A stretch of 64,000 nt of DNA from Bdellovibrio sp. BCCA (GCF_037996825.1 NZ_JBBNAC010000001.1:186001-250000); one strand, 5' to 3'; positions 38,720 to 46,376 are shown, numbered from the stretch's first letter. Translations and numbers: made by a program. Notes: a model not told the origin generated them from the letters alone.

Positions 38720-38751
38720 TGCTCTCCAAGTGAGCTGATTTAAGCTTTTTG

Positions 38752-38782
38752 AAAGGGACTTTCTTCGGAAAGTCCCTTTTTT
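38752..38782 (+). terminator. rho-independent terminator of rpoD operon
   Basis: AAAGGGACTTTC-TTCG-GAAAGTCCCTTTTTT, a strong stem with a UUCG loop. Confidence 0.95.
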
Positions 38783-38871
38783 ATTAGAATCTTTTCATCA
38801 CTTTCAATCCTGACAAATCATTCTGAAATTTTCCTGTATGATTCCTCCAATTTTAAAACTGGAGGTTAAAA

Positions 38872-39333
38872 ATGAAATCAGTTTTCTTCACGGCTGCTTT
38901 GCTTTTGTCTCACTCCGCTTTCGCTATTGATGCTGCCGATAAAGTTATTAAATCCGTTGAATGTTCTGCCGAAAAAACCCCTGACTTGGTTCAGTACACA
39001 GGCAACGACACGGTCGCGACTGTTTACTTAAGGGCAGAACGCACGACGCCTGATGAGCCGTTACTTATCAATTATACGGAAGAGTTTTGGGCGACGACAG
39101 GAAACGGTCTTCAGCACCGTATGATCACGATCCGTGATGTTGCGTGCACGACACAATGGTATCGCACTCGGGCTTCTTCGTTTGTAGGACGTGCTCACTT
39201 CGAATTGACTTGCTATGATGGCGGCTCTCTTGTGCGACTGGATTTGGATTCTAAAGCTAAAAATGGAGTTTACTTGGGAATTGCAGGACAAACAGGTCGG
39301 TTTGCTTTAGCTTGTTCGTATACGAAGTTTTGA
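38872..39333 (+). CDS. secreted hypothetical protein
   Basis: 153 residues with a signal peptide (MKSVFFTAALLLSHSAFA) and a beta-rich mature domain with five cysteines (for example VECSAEK, DVACTTQ, ELTCYDGG, LACSYTK). GGAGG lies eight bases before the ATG. No family recognised; probably a periplasmic protein with disulphides. Confidence 0.75.
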   Translation: MKSVFFTAALLLSHSAFAIDAADKVIKSVECSAEKTPDLVQYTGNDTVATVYLRAERTTPDEPLLINYTEEFWATTGNGLQHRMITIRDVACTTQWYRTRASSFVGRAHFELTCYDGGSLVRLDLDSKAKNGVYLGIAGQTGRFALACSYTKF

Positions 39334-39393
39334 TCCGCCACTCCGCGGTTGATCGTGTTCGCTATGTTTGATACCTTAAAGCCTCTCGGTAGT

Positions 39394-39470
39394 GGGGGGC
39401 TAGCTTAGTTGGTTAAAGCACGGTGCTCATAACACTGGGATCGGGGGTTCAAGTCCCTCGCCCCCTACCA
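39394..39470 (+). tRNA. tRNA with CAU anticodon, probably tRNA-Met
   Basis: 77 nt including an encoded CCA. Acceptor GGGGGGC pairs with GCCCCCT; D stem GCTT/AAGC; anticodon stem CGGTG/CACTG around loop CTCATAA with anticodon CAT at 39428-39430; T stem GGGGG/CCCTC around TTCAAGT. CAU tRNAs can be elongator Met, initiator Met or Ile2 (lysidine-modified). A G1-U72 pair argues against the initiator, which has a mismatch there. Proteobacterial elongator Met has a very similar T arm. The 3' end is the attachment site of the following element. Confidence 0.96.
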
Positions 39471-39474
39471 TTTT
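39463..39474. other. attL core of the integrative element (tRNA 3' end)
   Basis: CCCTACCATTTT here is repeated exactly at 47526-47537, 8063 bp away. The surrounding 23 nt (T loop to CCA) match at 16 of 23 positions, as expected for a tRNA-targeted integration in which the tRNA remains whole. Confidence 0.75.
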
Positions 39475-39800
39475 CCGCTGTACTAAATTCGATCTGAAGC
39501 GAATCAATCAAAAGAAAAATCAAAACAATAATTTAGTAGGAGCAACGTATACTTGCAGCCACTCGGCCAAATCATTCGACATCATCGGAAATAATTCGAG
39601 TTGTAAGAAGTGTGTTAGTAAGCGCTGTTGGATTTTTAAAATTCTAACAGGATGTCTGATGTGTGAGTGTGGCGTCGAAAAAAAGTGACCCCCCGGGGGT
39701 CTTCTTTTTGTTTCGGGAGGGGGTACACCCCCCAAAAACTTTCAAATATGGGACCCGTTTTTAAAGGTCCCTTTTCTAACCGGGATAAAAATTTCTGATA
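39475..39800. other. non-coding segment with three GC-rich hairpins
   Basis: This 326-bp gap shows no supported gene. It holds a near-perfect palindrome GACCCCC-C-GGGGGTC (39687-39701), a GGGGG-TACAC-CCCCC hairpin (39719-39733) and GGGACC/GGTCCC (39750-39771) followed by TTTTC. These could be terminators of converging transcripts or structural parts of the attachment region. Confidence 0.55.
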
Positions 39801-40259
39801 TTACTTTGCGGATCGTTTATCAAGGATTTCTAGTGCAGGTCCACCAGTAGAAACTAGATCTTTAATGATCTCATAAGTGTTAACTGGCGGAAGTAGTAGT
39901 AGCATATGATTATTAGAAAAATAGTAATTAACTTTTTCTCTAATGAATGGGTAAAGCAAGGCAAGCATATTTGGCAGCAGAGGAACTTGATTAAGATCAG
40001 TAAGTGGATTTACCAAGGGATTAGATAAATCAATATCTGCCATAATTTCAATTACACAGCCAGCAAGAGGAGAATCTCCTTCTTTTAAATGAGAGGAGAT
40101 CGACATTCCAAACAGCAATTTAATTTTATTATCGGATTCAACTACAAGTGCGATGCGGAAAGCCTGATTATACTCAGCATCTTTTCCGGGATCTTTTATA
40201 TAGATGCCCTCAATTCGAGGAAAATATAATCTTTGTAGAGTGAAACTGTTATTTGTCAT
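39801..40259 (-). CDS. SecB-like chaperone of a TAC module
   Basis: 152 residues with the SecB fold pattern: beta strands FTLQRLYFPRIEGIYIKD, NQAFRIALVVESDNKIKLLFGMSIS, then the helix and ending PNMLALLYPFIREKVNYYF and LLLLPPVNTYEII. SecB proteins are tetrameric chaperones with a bottom-hydrophobic groove. Its start overlaps the antitoxin stop (TAATG). In toxin-antitoxin-chaperone systems the chaperone protects the unstable antitoxin by binding its C-terminal addiction segment (ChAD). Position and coupling, not sequence alone, indicate a dedicated TAC chaperone rather than the house export SecB. Confidence 0.82.
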   Translation of the reverse strand: MTNNSFTLQRLYFPRIEGIYIKDPGKDAEYNQAFRIALVVESDNKIKLLFGMSISSHLKEGDSPLAGCVIEIMADIDLSNPLVNPLTDLNQVPLLPNMLALLYPFIREKVNYYFSNNHMLLLLPPVNTYEIIKDLVSTGGPALEILDKRSAK

Positions 40260-40888
40260 TATGCTGCCAGTGCGTAGTCAGAACCCGCTTGGGGCAGAGT
40301 AGTCTCATTACTTCCGCCGCCAATAAGCTTCTTGATGGGTTGAAATTCTTTGGTGTGTGCAGTTGTGCTATGATCTGGAAAGTTTCGGGTGTTCGTAATA
40401 GTGGGTTGTCTATATCTCCACTCCAGTCCAAATTTATCGCAGAGAAGCTCATAGTCTTCTACTTCAAACTTGAATTTCTTCTCGTGCAATTTCTGAATAA
40501 ACTCATAATTTTGTCTGCTAAAAATTGAAAGTCTTAGAAGAAGATCATAGGCATCACTAATTGGTGAGTAACCCTTTTCCCACTTCGTAAAAGCTTTTTC
40601 ATTTACATTCAAAAAATGAGCAGCGCTTGATCTCGTTGGGAAATCTAAAGCAGTGCGAATATTTTCAATTAGTTTGGCATTCAAGCGATGTCTCGAGAGA
40701 GACGCGACTAGATTGCTAACACGCTGTTCTTCAGCGTAAGGAATCCACGAGTGTGCACACTCAGTATTCACGCAGTGATTAACATTCACATCTAAGACAA
40801 TTTGGTTGCCAGAAGTATCCGTCGTATAGCTATCGTATTTTTCAGATCGGACCTCAACAGCGGAACCACACATTGGGCACTTAGACAT
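40259..40888 (-). CDS. MqsA-like antitoxin with C-terminal extension
   Basis: 209 residues. The N-terminal zinc-ribbon half carries CPMC (4-7) and CVNTEC (39-44), close to the YgiT/MqsA pattern but with CX4C in place of CX2C. The HTH (about 75-120, with RSSAAHFLNVNEKAFTKWEKGYSP) is the DNA-binding part. Ordinary MqsA is about 130 aa; here 60-70 residues follow (from about 140), poor in structure and rich in Thr, Gln and Asn. This would be the chaperone-addiction region of a TAC antitoxin. RBS GAGGT sits before the ATG. Overlaps the upstream 147-aa gene by 8 bp. Confidence 0.82.
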   Translation of the reverse strand: MSKCPMCGSAVEVRSEKYDSYTTDTSGNQIVLDVNVNHCVNTECAHSWIPYAEEQRVSNLVASLSRHRLNAKLIENIRTALDFPTRSSAAHFLNVNEKAFTKWEKGYSPISDAYDLLLRLSIFSRQNYEFIQKLHEKKFKFEVEDYELLCDKFGLEWRYRQPTITNTRNFPDHSTTAHTKEFQPIKKLIGGGSNETTLPQAGSDYALAA

Positions 40889-41324
40889 ACTTTACCTCTA
40901 TTGTTTGTGTAGCTTCATGATAGTTAACTGCAACGTGCTTGACGTTCTTAGGTTGTTTTAACAAAGTGGCGCCATCCTTTATCTGCACTTTGAAGTATCT
41001 TACATGAGCAACATCTTTAATGACCACAGGGTACTCGACCGTAAGGTTCTGGGTCTGTTCCAAATGAGTCTTCCATGCTCGTCCATGTTCTTTGAGCTGA
41101 TCAGCCGCAGTTTGCAGCACGTCCCACTTGCCCGTTTTATCTTTACTAAAGCAAGACATCGCCCGTGCACTCATCGGTGCTACCAATGAGTCTCCACCAT
41201 TGCATACGCAATAGTTCATCAGCTCAATTAGGTCTTTGATTAGATCCTTATCTGTGATCTCTTGCGCCCCACCTGATGGGGTCCACTGATCAAATATAGG
41301 TTTCCAATCAACACCAGAACTCAA
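40881..41324 (-). CDS. unknown 147-aa protein, candidate toxin of the TAC module
   Basis: Starts at TTG (41324) with AGGGG six bases upstream; no earlier in-frame ATG is sensible. The N-terminal half is helical (DKDLIKDLIELMNYC, TAADQLKEHGRAWKTHLEQ); the C-terminal half is a strand series (VEYPVVIKDVAHVRYFKVQIKDGATL, KHVAVNYHEATQTIEVKYV). It is not MqsR-like (98 aa, different motifs), nor recognisably HigB, RelE or HEPN. Its place as first gene of a coupled antitoxin-chaperone operon is exactly where TAC toxins stand, so a toxin role is inferred by position alone. Confidence 0.6.
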   Translation of the reverse strand: MSSGVDWKPIFDQWTPSGGAQEITDKDLIKDLIELMNYCVCNGGDSLVAPMSARAMSCFSKDKTGKWDVLQTAADQLKEHGRAWKTHLEQTQNLTVEYPVVIKDVAHVRYFKVQIKDGATLLKQPKNVKHVAVNYHEATQTIEVKYV

Positions 41325-41325
41325 A

Positions 41326-41341
41326 TTAACCCCTTAGGCTT
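41326..41341. promoter_or_regulatory. imperfect palindrome before the TAC operon
   Basis: TAACCC-CTTA-GGCTTA, one mismatch, directly ahead of the TTG start at 41324. It could be an autoregulatory operator for the antitoxin; the first gene's ribosome-binding sequence lies inside it. Confidence 0.35.
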
Positions 41342-41518
41342 AAAAGTGCAATATTGAACTTTAACACTTGGACTTTGCGCCGTAAACCCTATATTTATTT
41401 CTAAAAGGGATTTCTTACTGTCTGATAATGAGACACACAGTGATTCAAATAAATTAAATCTAATTTGAGCAAACAACAATATGTGTTGTTTTTTTAGACT
41501 CCTGTCTAGGTGATCCGG

Positions 41519-41533
41519 CGCGTAATTTACGCG
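41519..41533. promoter_or_regulatory. CGCGTAA/TTACGCG palindrome before the small terminase gene
   Basis: Perfect 7-bp arms around one central T. The same motif occurs as CGCGTAAAA at 43227 and TTTTACGCG at 43581, ahead of the primase gene. Suggests one regulator acting on both packaging and replication genes (inference). Confidence 0.45.
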
Positions 41534-41559
41534 AGCAATTTTCCTGATATTAACTAGTT

Positions 41560-42063
41560 ATGGGCGAAGCAGAGGGGCGGCTTATTAATCAATTTCCATA
41601 TGAAGTGCACCAGGTGCGCAGTCCGAATGGTGACTTAGTTTGGGTTCAAAAAGGCATTAACCCCGACAACATTTTTGGGGATAAGCGTCGTAGTGATTGG
41701 CCTTTCTCGCAGATCATCGCGGATCTAATTTGCCAAAAGATTATGGAAGGAGAATCACTCTCTGCTATTTGTAAGCAGGAGGGCTTTCCTTCATATAGTG
41801 TTGTTTGCCGCTGGCGTAACGAGCAGCCTCGTTTTAAAGATGACCTAGAACAAGCCTATAAAGATAGAGCCGAATACTATCTCGAGAAGGTCCTTGAGAT
41901 TGCTGGAGCTATAGAACCCAACGAGAGTGCTCGTAAGGCCCGCATCAAACTTGATGCATATAAATGGTGTGCTGGTATCGCCGCACCAGAAGAGAAACCT
42001 TCAAGGCAGCAAGGCCCACTACTTGAGATTGTGGTGTCTACTGCTGATTCCAATTCGATTTAG
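41560..42063 (+). CDS. Sf6-like phage terminase small subunit
   Basis: 167 residues with the small-terminase pattern: HTH segment MEGESLSAICKQEGFPSYSVVCRWRNEQPRFKDDLEQA, then RAEYYLEKVLEIAGA and ARKARIKLDAYKWCAGIAAPEE, corresponding to the Sf6/terminase-small-subunit consensus (SLxxICxxxGFPSxSTVxRW ... DARKWxAxKLxP). Small terminase recognises phage DNA for packaging; the large-subunit ATPase/nuclease is absent here. An orphan small terminase inside a satellite can redirect the helper phage to package the satellite (known for SaPIs). No clear Shine-Dalgarno before the ATG. Overlaps the XRE gene end by 4 bp. Confidence 0.83.
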   Translation: MGEAEGRLINQFPYEVHQVRSPNGDLVWVQKGINPDNIFGDKRRSDWPFSQIIADLICQKIMEGESLSAICKQEGFPSYSVVCRWRNEQPRFKDDLEQAYKDRAEYYLEKVLEIAGAIEPNESARKARIKLDAYKWCAGIAAPEEKPSRQQGPLLEIVVSTADSNSI

Positions 42064-42410
42064 GATTTCTTACCCTTATTTATTCTCACACATTGAGACA
42101 CGATCTTAATGATTCGATCCTGATCATCTTTGGATAGAGGGCGGATCATTTGTGATAGCTGAGCAGCAACTTCTTTATGCTTTCCAGTGCCAGTATTTTC
42201 CTCAAATAGATCGGCTGGAGAAACGTTCAGAACATCGGAGACTGCGGTGATTACTTCAAAGGAAGGGCTGCGTGAACCGCTTTCGACATAAGAAAGGTAC
42301 TGCGCAGTTATCCCCATCTTTTCCGATAGCTCTTCTTGGGTTAAGCCGGAGGCTTTTCGCAATCGCTTGATGTTGTTTCCAAACCATACTAGGTATTTGT
42401 TCTGATCCAT
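42060..42410 (-). CDS. XRE family transcriptional regulator (Cro/CI type)
   Basis: 116 residues from ATG 42410 (an upstream TTG at 42422 is in frame; GGGGGC lies just before the ATG). HTH at about 10-60: FGNNIKRLRKASGLTQEELSEKMG then ITAQYLSYVESGSRSPSFEVI. The C-terminal 45 residues are helical and charged, without a peptidase-type cleavage domain, so induction by RecA-type autocleavage is not expected. It faces away from the secreted-protein gene at 42536 across a palindrome; probably the element's master repressor. Confidence 0.85.
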   Translation of the reverse strand: MDQNKYLVWFGNNIKRLRKASGLTQEELSEKMGITAQYLSYVESGSRSPSFEVITAVSDVLNVSPADLFEENTGTGKHKEVAAQLSQMIRPLSKDDQDRIIKIVSQCVRINKGKKS

Positions 42411-42466
42411 AAACGCCCCCAATAGAAAGTTTATGGAACTTAGACGGTTAATTTAATCGACATACA

Positions 42467-42483
42467 GGCTATTAAATATAGCC
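42467..42483. promoter_or_regulatory. 17-bp palindrome, candidate operator of the XRE regulator
   Basis: GGCTAT-TAAAT-ATAGCC, perfect 6-bp arms, in the divergent region between the XRE repressor and the secreted-protein gene, about 55 bp from the regulator start. Confidence 0.55.
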
Positions 42484-42535
42484 ATTAAATCTAAACTAGA
42501 CTCAAGCTAATGACATCTATACCGAGATGTCTAAT

Positions 42536-43132
42536 ATGAAAAATCTTATACTTACGACAGCAATCATTTTGGTATCGGCATTCACTGCAAATGCAGCTAA
42601 CTCGTCTGGAAAAGACGTTGATGTGGGAAGAGACTTAGCTCTCTCGATATACAAGTCTCACGCAGACAATAAAGACTTTTTAAGCTGCCTAGAAACTGTG
42701 GCATTCTTTCCCATTCGGTCATCTGCCGTTGGTATAGATATTGATGATGATCTTATGAGTACTATAGTTCTTGCGTGTGACTCCGCCGCAACCGAAGGAG
42801 TTCTTTCTGCTCAAGTGGCGGAGAGTCTTGAGGGCGCAGTAAAAAAGAAGACTCTATCAATTGATGGGTTTTTGATTATTATTCACTCGCTCTATTCATC
42901 GACTTTGAGATCTCATGCGAATGCTTTTGCCGTATCCGAAACTTGTGAAGGCCTTAGCAATAAGAAGCAAGTAGACATCTCTACGATAATGAAGAAGCAG
43001 AACTCTAAAGCTTTGGCTAAATTCTTGAATACGGACATTAAAACAGTTCTTAAGGAAGCTCACGTCAGCTCCTCATATCAGCCGCTACTAAAGAAAAGGT
43101 ACGAAGAAATTCAGAAAGAAATTTCTAAGTAG
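42536..43132 (+). CDS. secreted protein encoded on the element
   Basis: 198 residues with a signal peptide (MKNLILTTAIILVSAFTANAA). The mature region is helical with three cysteines (LSCLETV, LACDSAA, SETCEGL), and the ending is basic and charged. No family recognised. It is divergent from the XRE repressor, so it should be controlled by it. In satellites, exported proteins near the repressor can act in superinfection exclusion or lysogenic conversion, but nothing in this sequence proves either. An ATG at 42527 is also in frame. Confidence 0.75.
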   Translation: MKNLILTTAIILVSAFTANAANSSGKDVDVGRDLALSIYKSHADNKDFLSCLETVAFFPIRSSAVGIDIDDDLMSTIVLACDSAATEGVLSAQVAESLEGAVKKKTLSIDGFLIIIHSLYSSTLRSHANAFAVSETCEGLSNKKQVDISTIMKKQNSKALAKFLNTDIKTVLKEAHVSSSYQPLLKKRYEEIQKEISK

Positions 43133-43164
43133 TAATTTTCAATTCGCAATACCAGAAGCAGGCC

Positions 43165-43218
43165 CCTATAGACTTACCTTCCCTATGTCTATAGGCGCGT
43201 ATAGGTATAGCTATAGAC
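43165..43218. repeat. iteron-like CTATAGAC repeats
   Basis: CCTATAGAC at 43165-43173 and its exact reverse complement GTCTATAGG at 43187-43195, then a third CTATAGAC at 43211-43218 next to the palindrome TATAGCTATA. Confidence 0.7.
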
Positions 43219-43288
43219 ATGGACGACGCGTAAAAGAACACAAAATAAAATTATCAAATCACTTCAGTCACTTAGCGAGAAGCGAACC

Positions 43289-43515
43289 TCACGCCTCAAA
43301 TTCCAGATTGACCGATTGTCAGAGCAACAATAAAAAGATCGCAGGGTAGCAGGAAACTGTTCTCCTCGCTGGGTAAGAAATCTTCTTACAGTTCCAGTCA
43401 TAAAAAGAGGCGTGATACATTAGGCGAGAGCCGAGATTCTAAGTGCAGGGAAGCGTTAGCCGAGAGCCATGAGGCGAGCTGCTAGATCTATGATTCAATA
43501 AAATTCGAGGCGTGA
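43289..43515. repeat. GAGGCGTGA repeats
   Basis: Three copies: inverted at 43289-43297, direct at 43407-43415 and 43507-43515. The two direct copies are exactly 100 bp apart. Confidence 0.6.
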
Positions 43516-43620
43516 GTTGATCTCATCGTTCGCTGCATTTCGTAGCGACGTTGTTTTAACTTTTTAATTTGCGTATATAGTTTTACGCGCCGGGCATTGC
43601 TGTGTCCGAAAGGCTCTCAA

Positions 43621-45936
43621 ATGAAAAAGAAGTTGAACTCCAAAGTCACTTCTCGCTTGCAACGACAAGCAGTCACAAAGAAACCCAATACATTTCCAAT
43701 CGACCAGAATGAGGTATGGTCATTTGTCAGTTTGCTAACTGGCTCTGTACGATCAAAGAATATCTTCACCGCTATTAAGAAATCTTCGATGGCAAAACCT
43801 CAAATCAAAACGATTGTTGGTTCTATCGAAGAAGCTTATCAGTCTCTAGTTGCCTGGAATAGAGACGGGTTTGATATTTTCATGGCGGTCAATGAGTGTG
43901 ATGGGGATAGAAAGAATGAAAATGTAAAAGCAATTCGTGCGGTATTCTTCGACAACGATAGTGAGAATACTGTGGAGCCACCACTCGCCCCAACTTTTCA
44001 AGTGAAGTCTGGACGTGGCGGCCACGGCTACTTCCTTGTGAATGATATGCAAGTCGATGAGTTCACGAAGATTCAATCAGCCATTGCCAAATCTTTAGAA
44101 ACAGATCCAACAGTAAAAGATCCAGCACGTTTGATGCGCGTCCCTGGGTTTGCTCATGTTAAAGATCCAAGTAACCCCAAGCCAGTTAGCATCTTTGCAA
44201 GGACTGACTTGGTTTACACAACGGAGCAAATCAAACAAGCCTTCCATGTCGTTGATCAATATGACGGATCTGCCAAATCTAAGAGCTCTCAGGGCGTGGC
44301 AAGTATCACTGATCGCAAGTTTAAAAGCTGGGCAAAAGATCTACCTACGGATGAAGGTAGCGCTAACCCCATGGGTGGCAGAAACAATACTGCACTCAAC
44401 CTGGTGAGGGAGGGGCTTGCATTCGGCATGAAGAGATCAGTAATTGCAGGAGCTCTCGAGGACTACTGTCTACGTTCGGGTCTATCAGAGTCTGAAGTTG
44501 ATGGAATGATTGCGCGTGAGGAAGAGGTTCATAAGAAGAAAATGTTCCAGCCGTACTTCCTAAATCAGAATGATAAGAAGCCCTCAGTTTCAGAATTGAG
44601 TAGTCTATTCATTCAGCATGAGAATTTGACGCCGGATCATATCCGCTTCTGGCGTGGCGAATTCTTTATTTATGATGGATCAAAGTATCAACAAATTAAG
44701 ATGAGTGATCTAAGAGCTAGGGTTGTATCATTCCTTACTACTAGTGTTTACAGTGATAAGTTCCGTCTCCCTTGGGTTGACGAAGCCGTGACTGGTTTGA
44801 CAGGCCTCGGTCATTTGTCTCCGAATATTGAGGCGGGAGCAGACATTCTTGAGCCCAACAAAAAGAAGAATCTTATCTTCCTAAAGAACTGCGTATTGAA
44901 CCTTGACGAATCGAATGCCTGGAAAGTTGAGCAGTTGCCCCATGACCCCCGTTACTTCTCGCAAGTTGCGCTGCCCTACTGCTATGAGCCCAATGCTGAA
45001 TGCAATTCATTCCTAAAGACTCTTAGTGAAATCCTTCCGGATAAAGATACAAGAGACTTCCTACAGGAGTGGTTCGGCTACAATCTGATTCACGATACGA
45101 GCCAAGGAAAGTTTCTTGTTCTTCTTGGTGAAGGTGCTAATGGCAAGACGGTCGTCTTGAGTGTGTTGACTGCGTTGATTGGTAAGCAGAACGTATCTGC
45201 GATTCCTCTTGAGAACTTCACAGCTACAAGAACATTTCCAATCGCCGTAACCATTGGAAAGCTTGCGAATGTTGTCGATGAGATGGGTCAGCTAAAGGGA
45301 GTGGAAGCAACTCTCAAACAATTTGTCAGTGGATCGCTGATGAATGTTGAACGCAAAGGAAAGGATGGCGTGGAGCAGAAGCCAACCGCGCGTCTCACCT
45401 TTGCAACGAACACGCTGCCAACATTCTATGACCGATCTGATGGATTGTGGCGCCGTATGATTGTCATCCCAATGCAAGTACAGATCCTTGATGAGTCGAA
45501 GCAGAATAAAAACCTGTCACGCGTAGAGTACTGGGAAAGATCAGAGGAGCTTGCTGGTATTTTGAATTGGGCTATCGCTGGATTGCAAAGACTCATGGGA
45601 CGTGGGTACTTTGTTGAACCAAAATGTGCCTCTGAATTTAAGGCAGGCTTCCGTCAGGAATCAGATCATGTATCTTCTTTCATCGAAGAGCACCTGACTG
45701 AGAATGCAAAAGGTGAAGTCGGTGCGACGACACTCTACTCTAACTATACTTCTTACTCAAAATTCAACGGACACCCAGTGGTAACTAGTGCCGCATTTGC
45801 AGCGGCGATCCGTAAAGCATTTCCAAAAGCTATCAAATCCGATCAGCCAAAGGTAATGCGAGATAAAAGGCGCGAGCGCGTATGGAGTGGGCTCAGTCTT
45901 GAAAGCTTCGGAGGAACAGAGGGAGGGGCGTGGTAA
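43621..45936 (+). CDS. AEP primase - SF3 helicase replication protein
   Basis: 771 residues from the ATG at 43621 (AAAGG upstream). N-terminal RepB-type archaeo-eukaryotic primase: AVFFDNDSE (metal Asp pair), VKSGRGGHGYFLV, then DPARLMRVPGFAHVKDP. Middle: D5_N-like region with the helix-rich spacer and LPHDPRYFSQVALPYCYEP. C-terminal SF3 helicase: Walker A LLGEGANGKTVVL, Walker B NVVDEMGQLKG, sensor-1 ATNTLPTFYDRSDGLWRR. This is the P4 alpha/poxvirus D5 build, enough to initiate replication of a small element. Ends one base before the next ATG. Confidence 0.93.
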   Translation: MKKKLNSKVTSRLQRQAVTKKPNTFPIDQNEVWSFVSLLTGSVRSKNIFTAIKKSSMAKPQIKTIVGSIEEAYQSLVAWNRDGFDIFMAVNECDGDRKNENVKAIRAVFFDNDSENTVEPPLAPTFQVKSGRGGHGYFLVNDMQVDEFTKIQSAIAKSLETDPTVKDPARLMRVPGFAHVKDPSNPKPVSIFARTDLVYTTEQIKQAFHVVDQYDGSAKSKSSQGVASITDRKFKSWAKDLPTDEGSANPMGGRNNTALNLVREGLAFGMKRSVIAGALEDYCLRSGLSESEVDGMIAREEEVHKKKMFQPYFLNQNDKKPSVSELSSLFIQHENLTPDHIRFWRGEFFIYDGSKYQQIKMSDLRARVVSFLTTSVYSDKFRLPWVDEAVTGLTGLGHLSPNIEAGADILEPNKKKNLIFLKNCVLNLDESNAWKVEQLPHDPRYFSQVALPYCYEPNAECNSFLKTLSEILPDKDTRDFLQEWFGYNLIHDTSQGKFLVLLGEGANGKTVVLSVLTALIGKQNVSAIPLENFTATRTFPIAVTIGKLANVVDEMGQLKGVEATLKQFVSGSLMNVERKGKDGVEQKPTARLTFATNTLPTFYDRSDGLWRRMIVIPMQVQILDESKQNKNLSRVEYWERSEELAGILNWAIAGLQRLMGRGYFVEPKCASEFKAGFRQESDHVSSFIEEHLTENAKGEVGATTLYSNYTSYSKFNGHPVVTSAAFAAAIRKAFPKAIKSDQPKVMRDKRRERVWSGLSLESFGGTEGGAW

Positions 45937-46376
45937 TGGCACAGGCTGCACAACCCTTTATTACTCCTCGGGTAAAATTGAATCAGAGAAAAGAAAGAAA
46001 ATATAAAAGAGAGAATAGCCCCTGTGCAGTTGTGCGACAGGGGAACATCGCTTCAGATTCTGATGATGCGAAAAAGTTCTCAATTAAAAAAGTCGTCATC
46101 TCATCTGTTGACAACGATCAGAAGTTCCAGCATTTAGGCAGACCTAAAAACTCTCCCTCGCTAGAGAGTGAAAGTTCTTTGAAAACTGAAGAGGCTGAGT
46201 GGCTGACAAGTAAAGAGGCTGCTGACTATCTCCGTATCTCTGAGGGCACACTCAGGAATATGGCCAGTAACGGAAGGGTACCCTATGTAAAGTTAGGGAG
46301 ATCGAACCGATATTCACGGAGTCAGTTGAATCAGTTGCTCCTTTCTAACAAGAGAGGAGTACTCAATGGGTATTAA
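45936..46376 (+). CDS. helix-turn-helix excisionase-like protein
   Basis: 146 residues. The C-terminal third has a MerR/excisionase-type (HTH_17) motif: WLTSKEAADYLRISEGTLRNMASNGRVPYVKLGRSNRYSR. The N-terminal 90 residues are basic and low in structure. The start overlaps the primase stop by one base, and the end overlaps integrase by 11 bp. Excisionase-type proteins direct integrase towards excision; a role in DNA binding at the origin is possible too. Confidence 0.82.
   Translation: MAQAAQPFITPRVKLNQRKERKYKRENSPCAVVRQGNIASDSDDAKKFSIKKVVISSVDNDQKFQHLGRPKNSPSLESESSLKTEEAEWLTSKEAADYLRISEGTLRNMASNGRVPYVKLGRSNRYSRSQLNQLLLSNKRGVLNGY

Larger units (their letters stand above)
43133..43620. other. 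repeat-rich non-coding region, candidate replication origin
   Basis: 488 bp with no supported gene, directly upstream of the primase-helicase. It carries CTATAGAC three times (43166, inverted at 43187, and 43211), GAGGCGTGA at 43407 and 43507 with an inverted copy at 43289, GCGAGAGCC-like repeats at 43424 and 43460, and two CGCGTAA-type sites. Iteron-like repeats beside a P4-type primase suggest a replication origin. Confidence 0.55.

Noticed and set aside
40253-40528. Plus-strand frame opposite the antitoxin gene
   Set aside because: Antisense shadow of the MqsA-like gene with no ribosome site.
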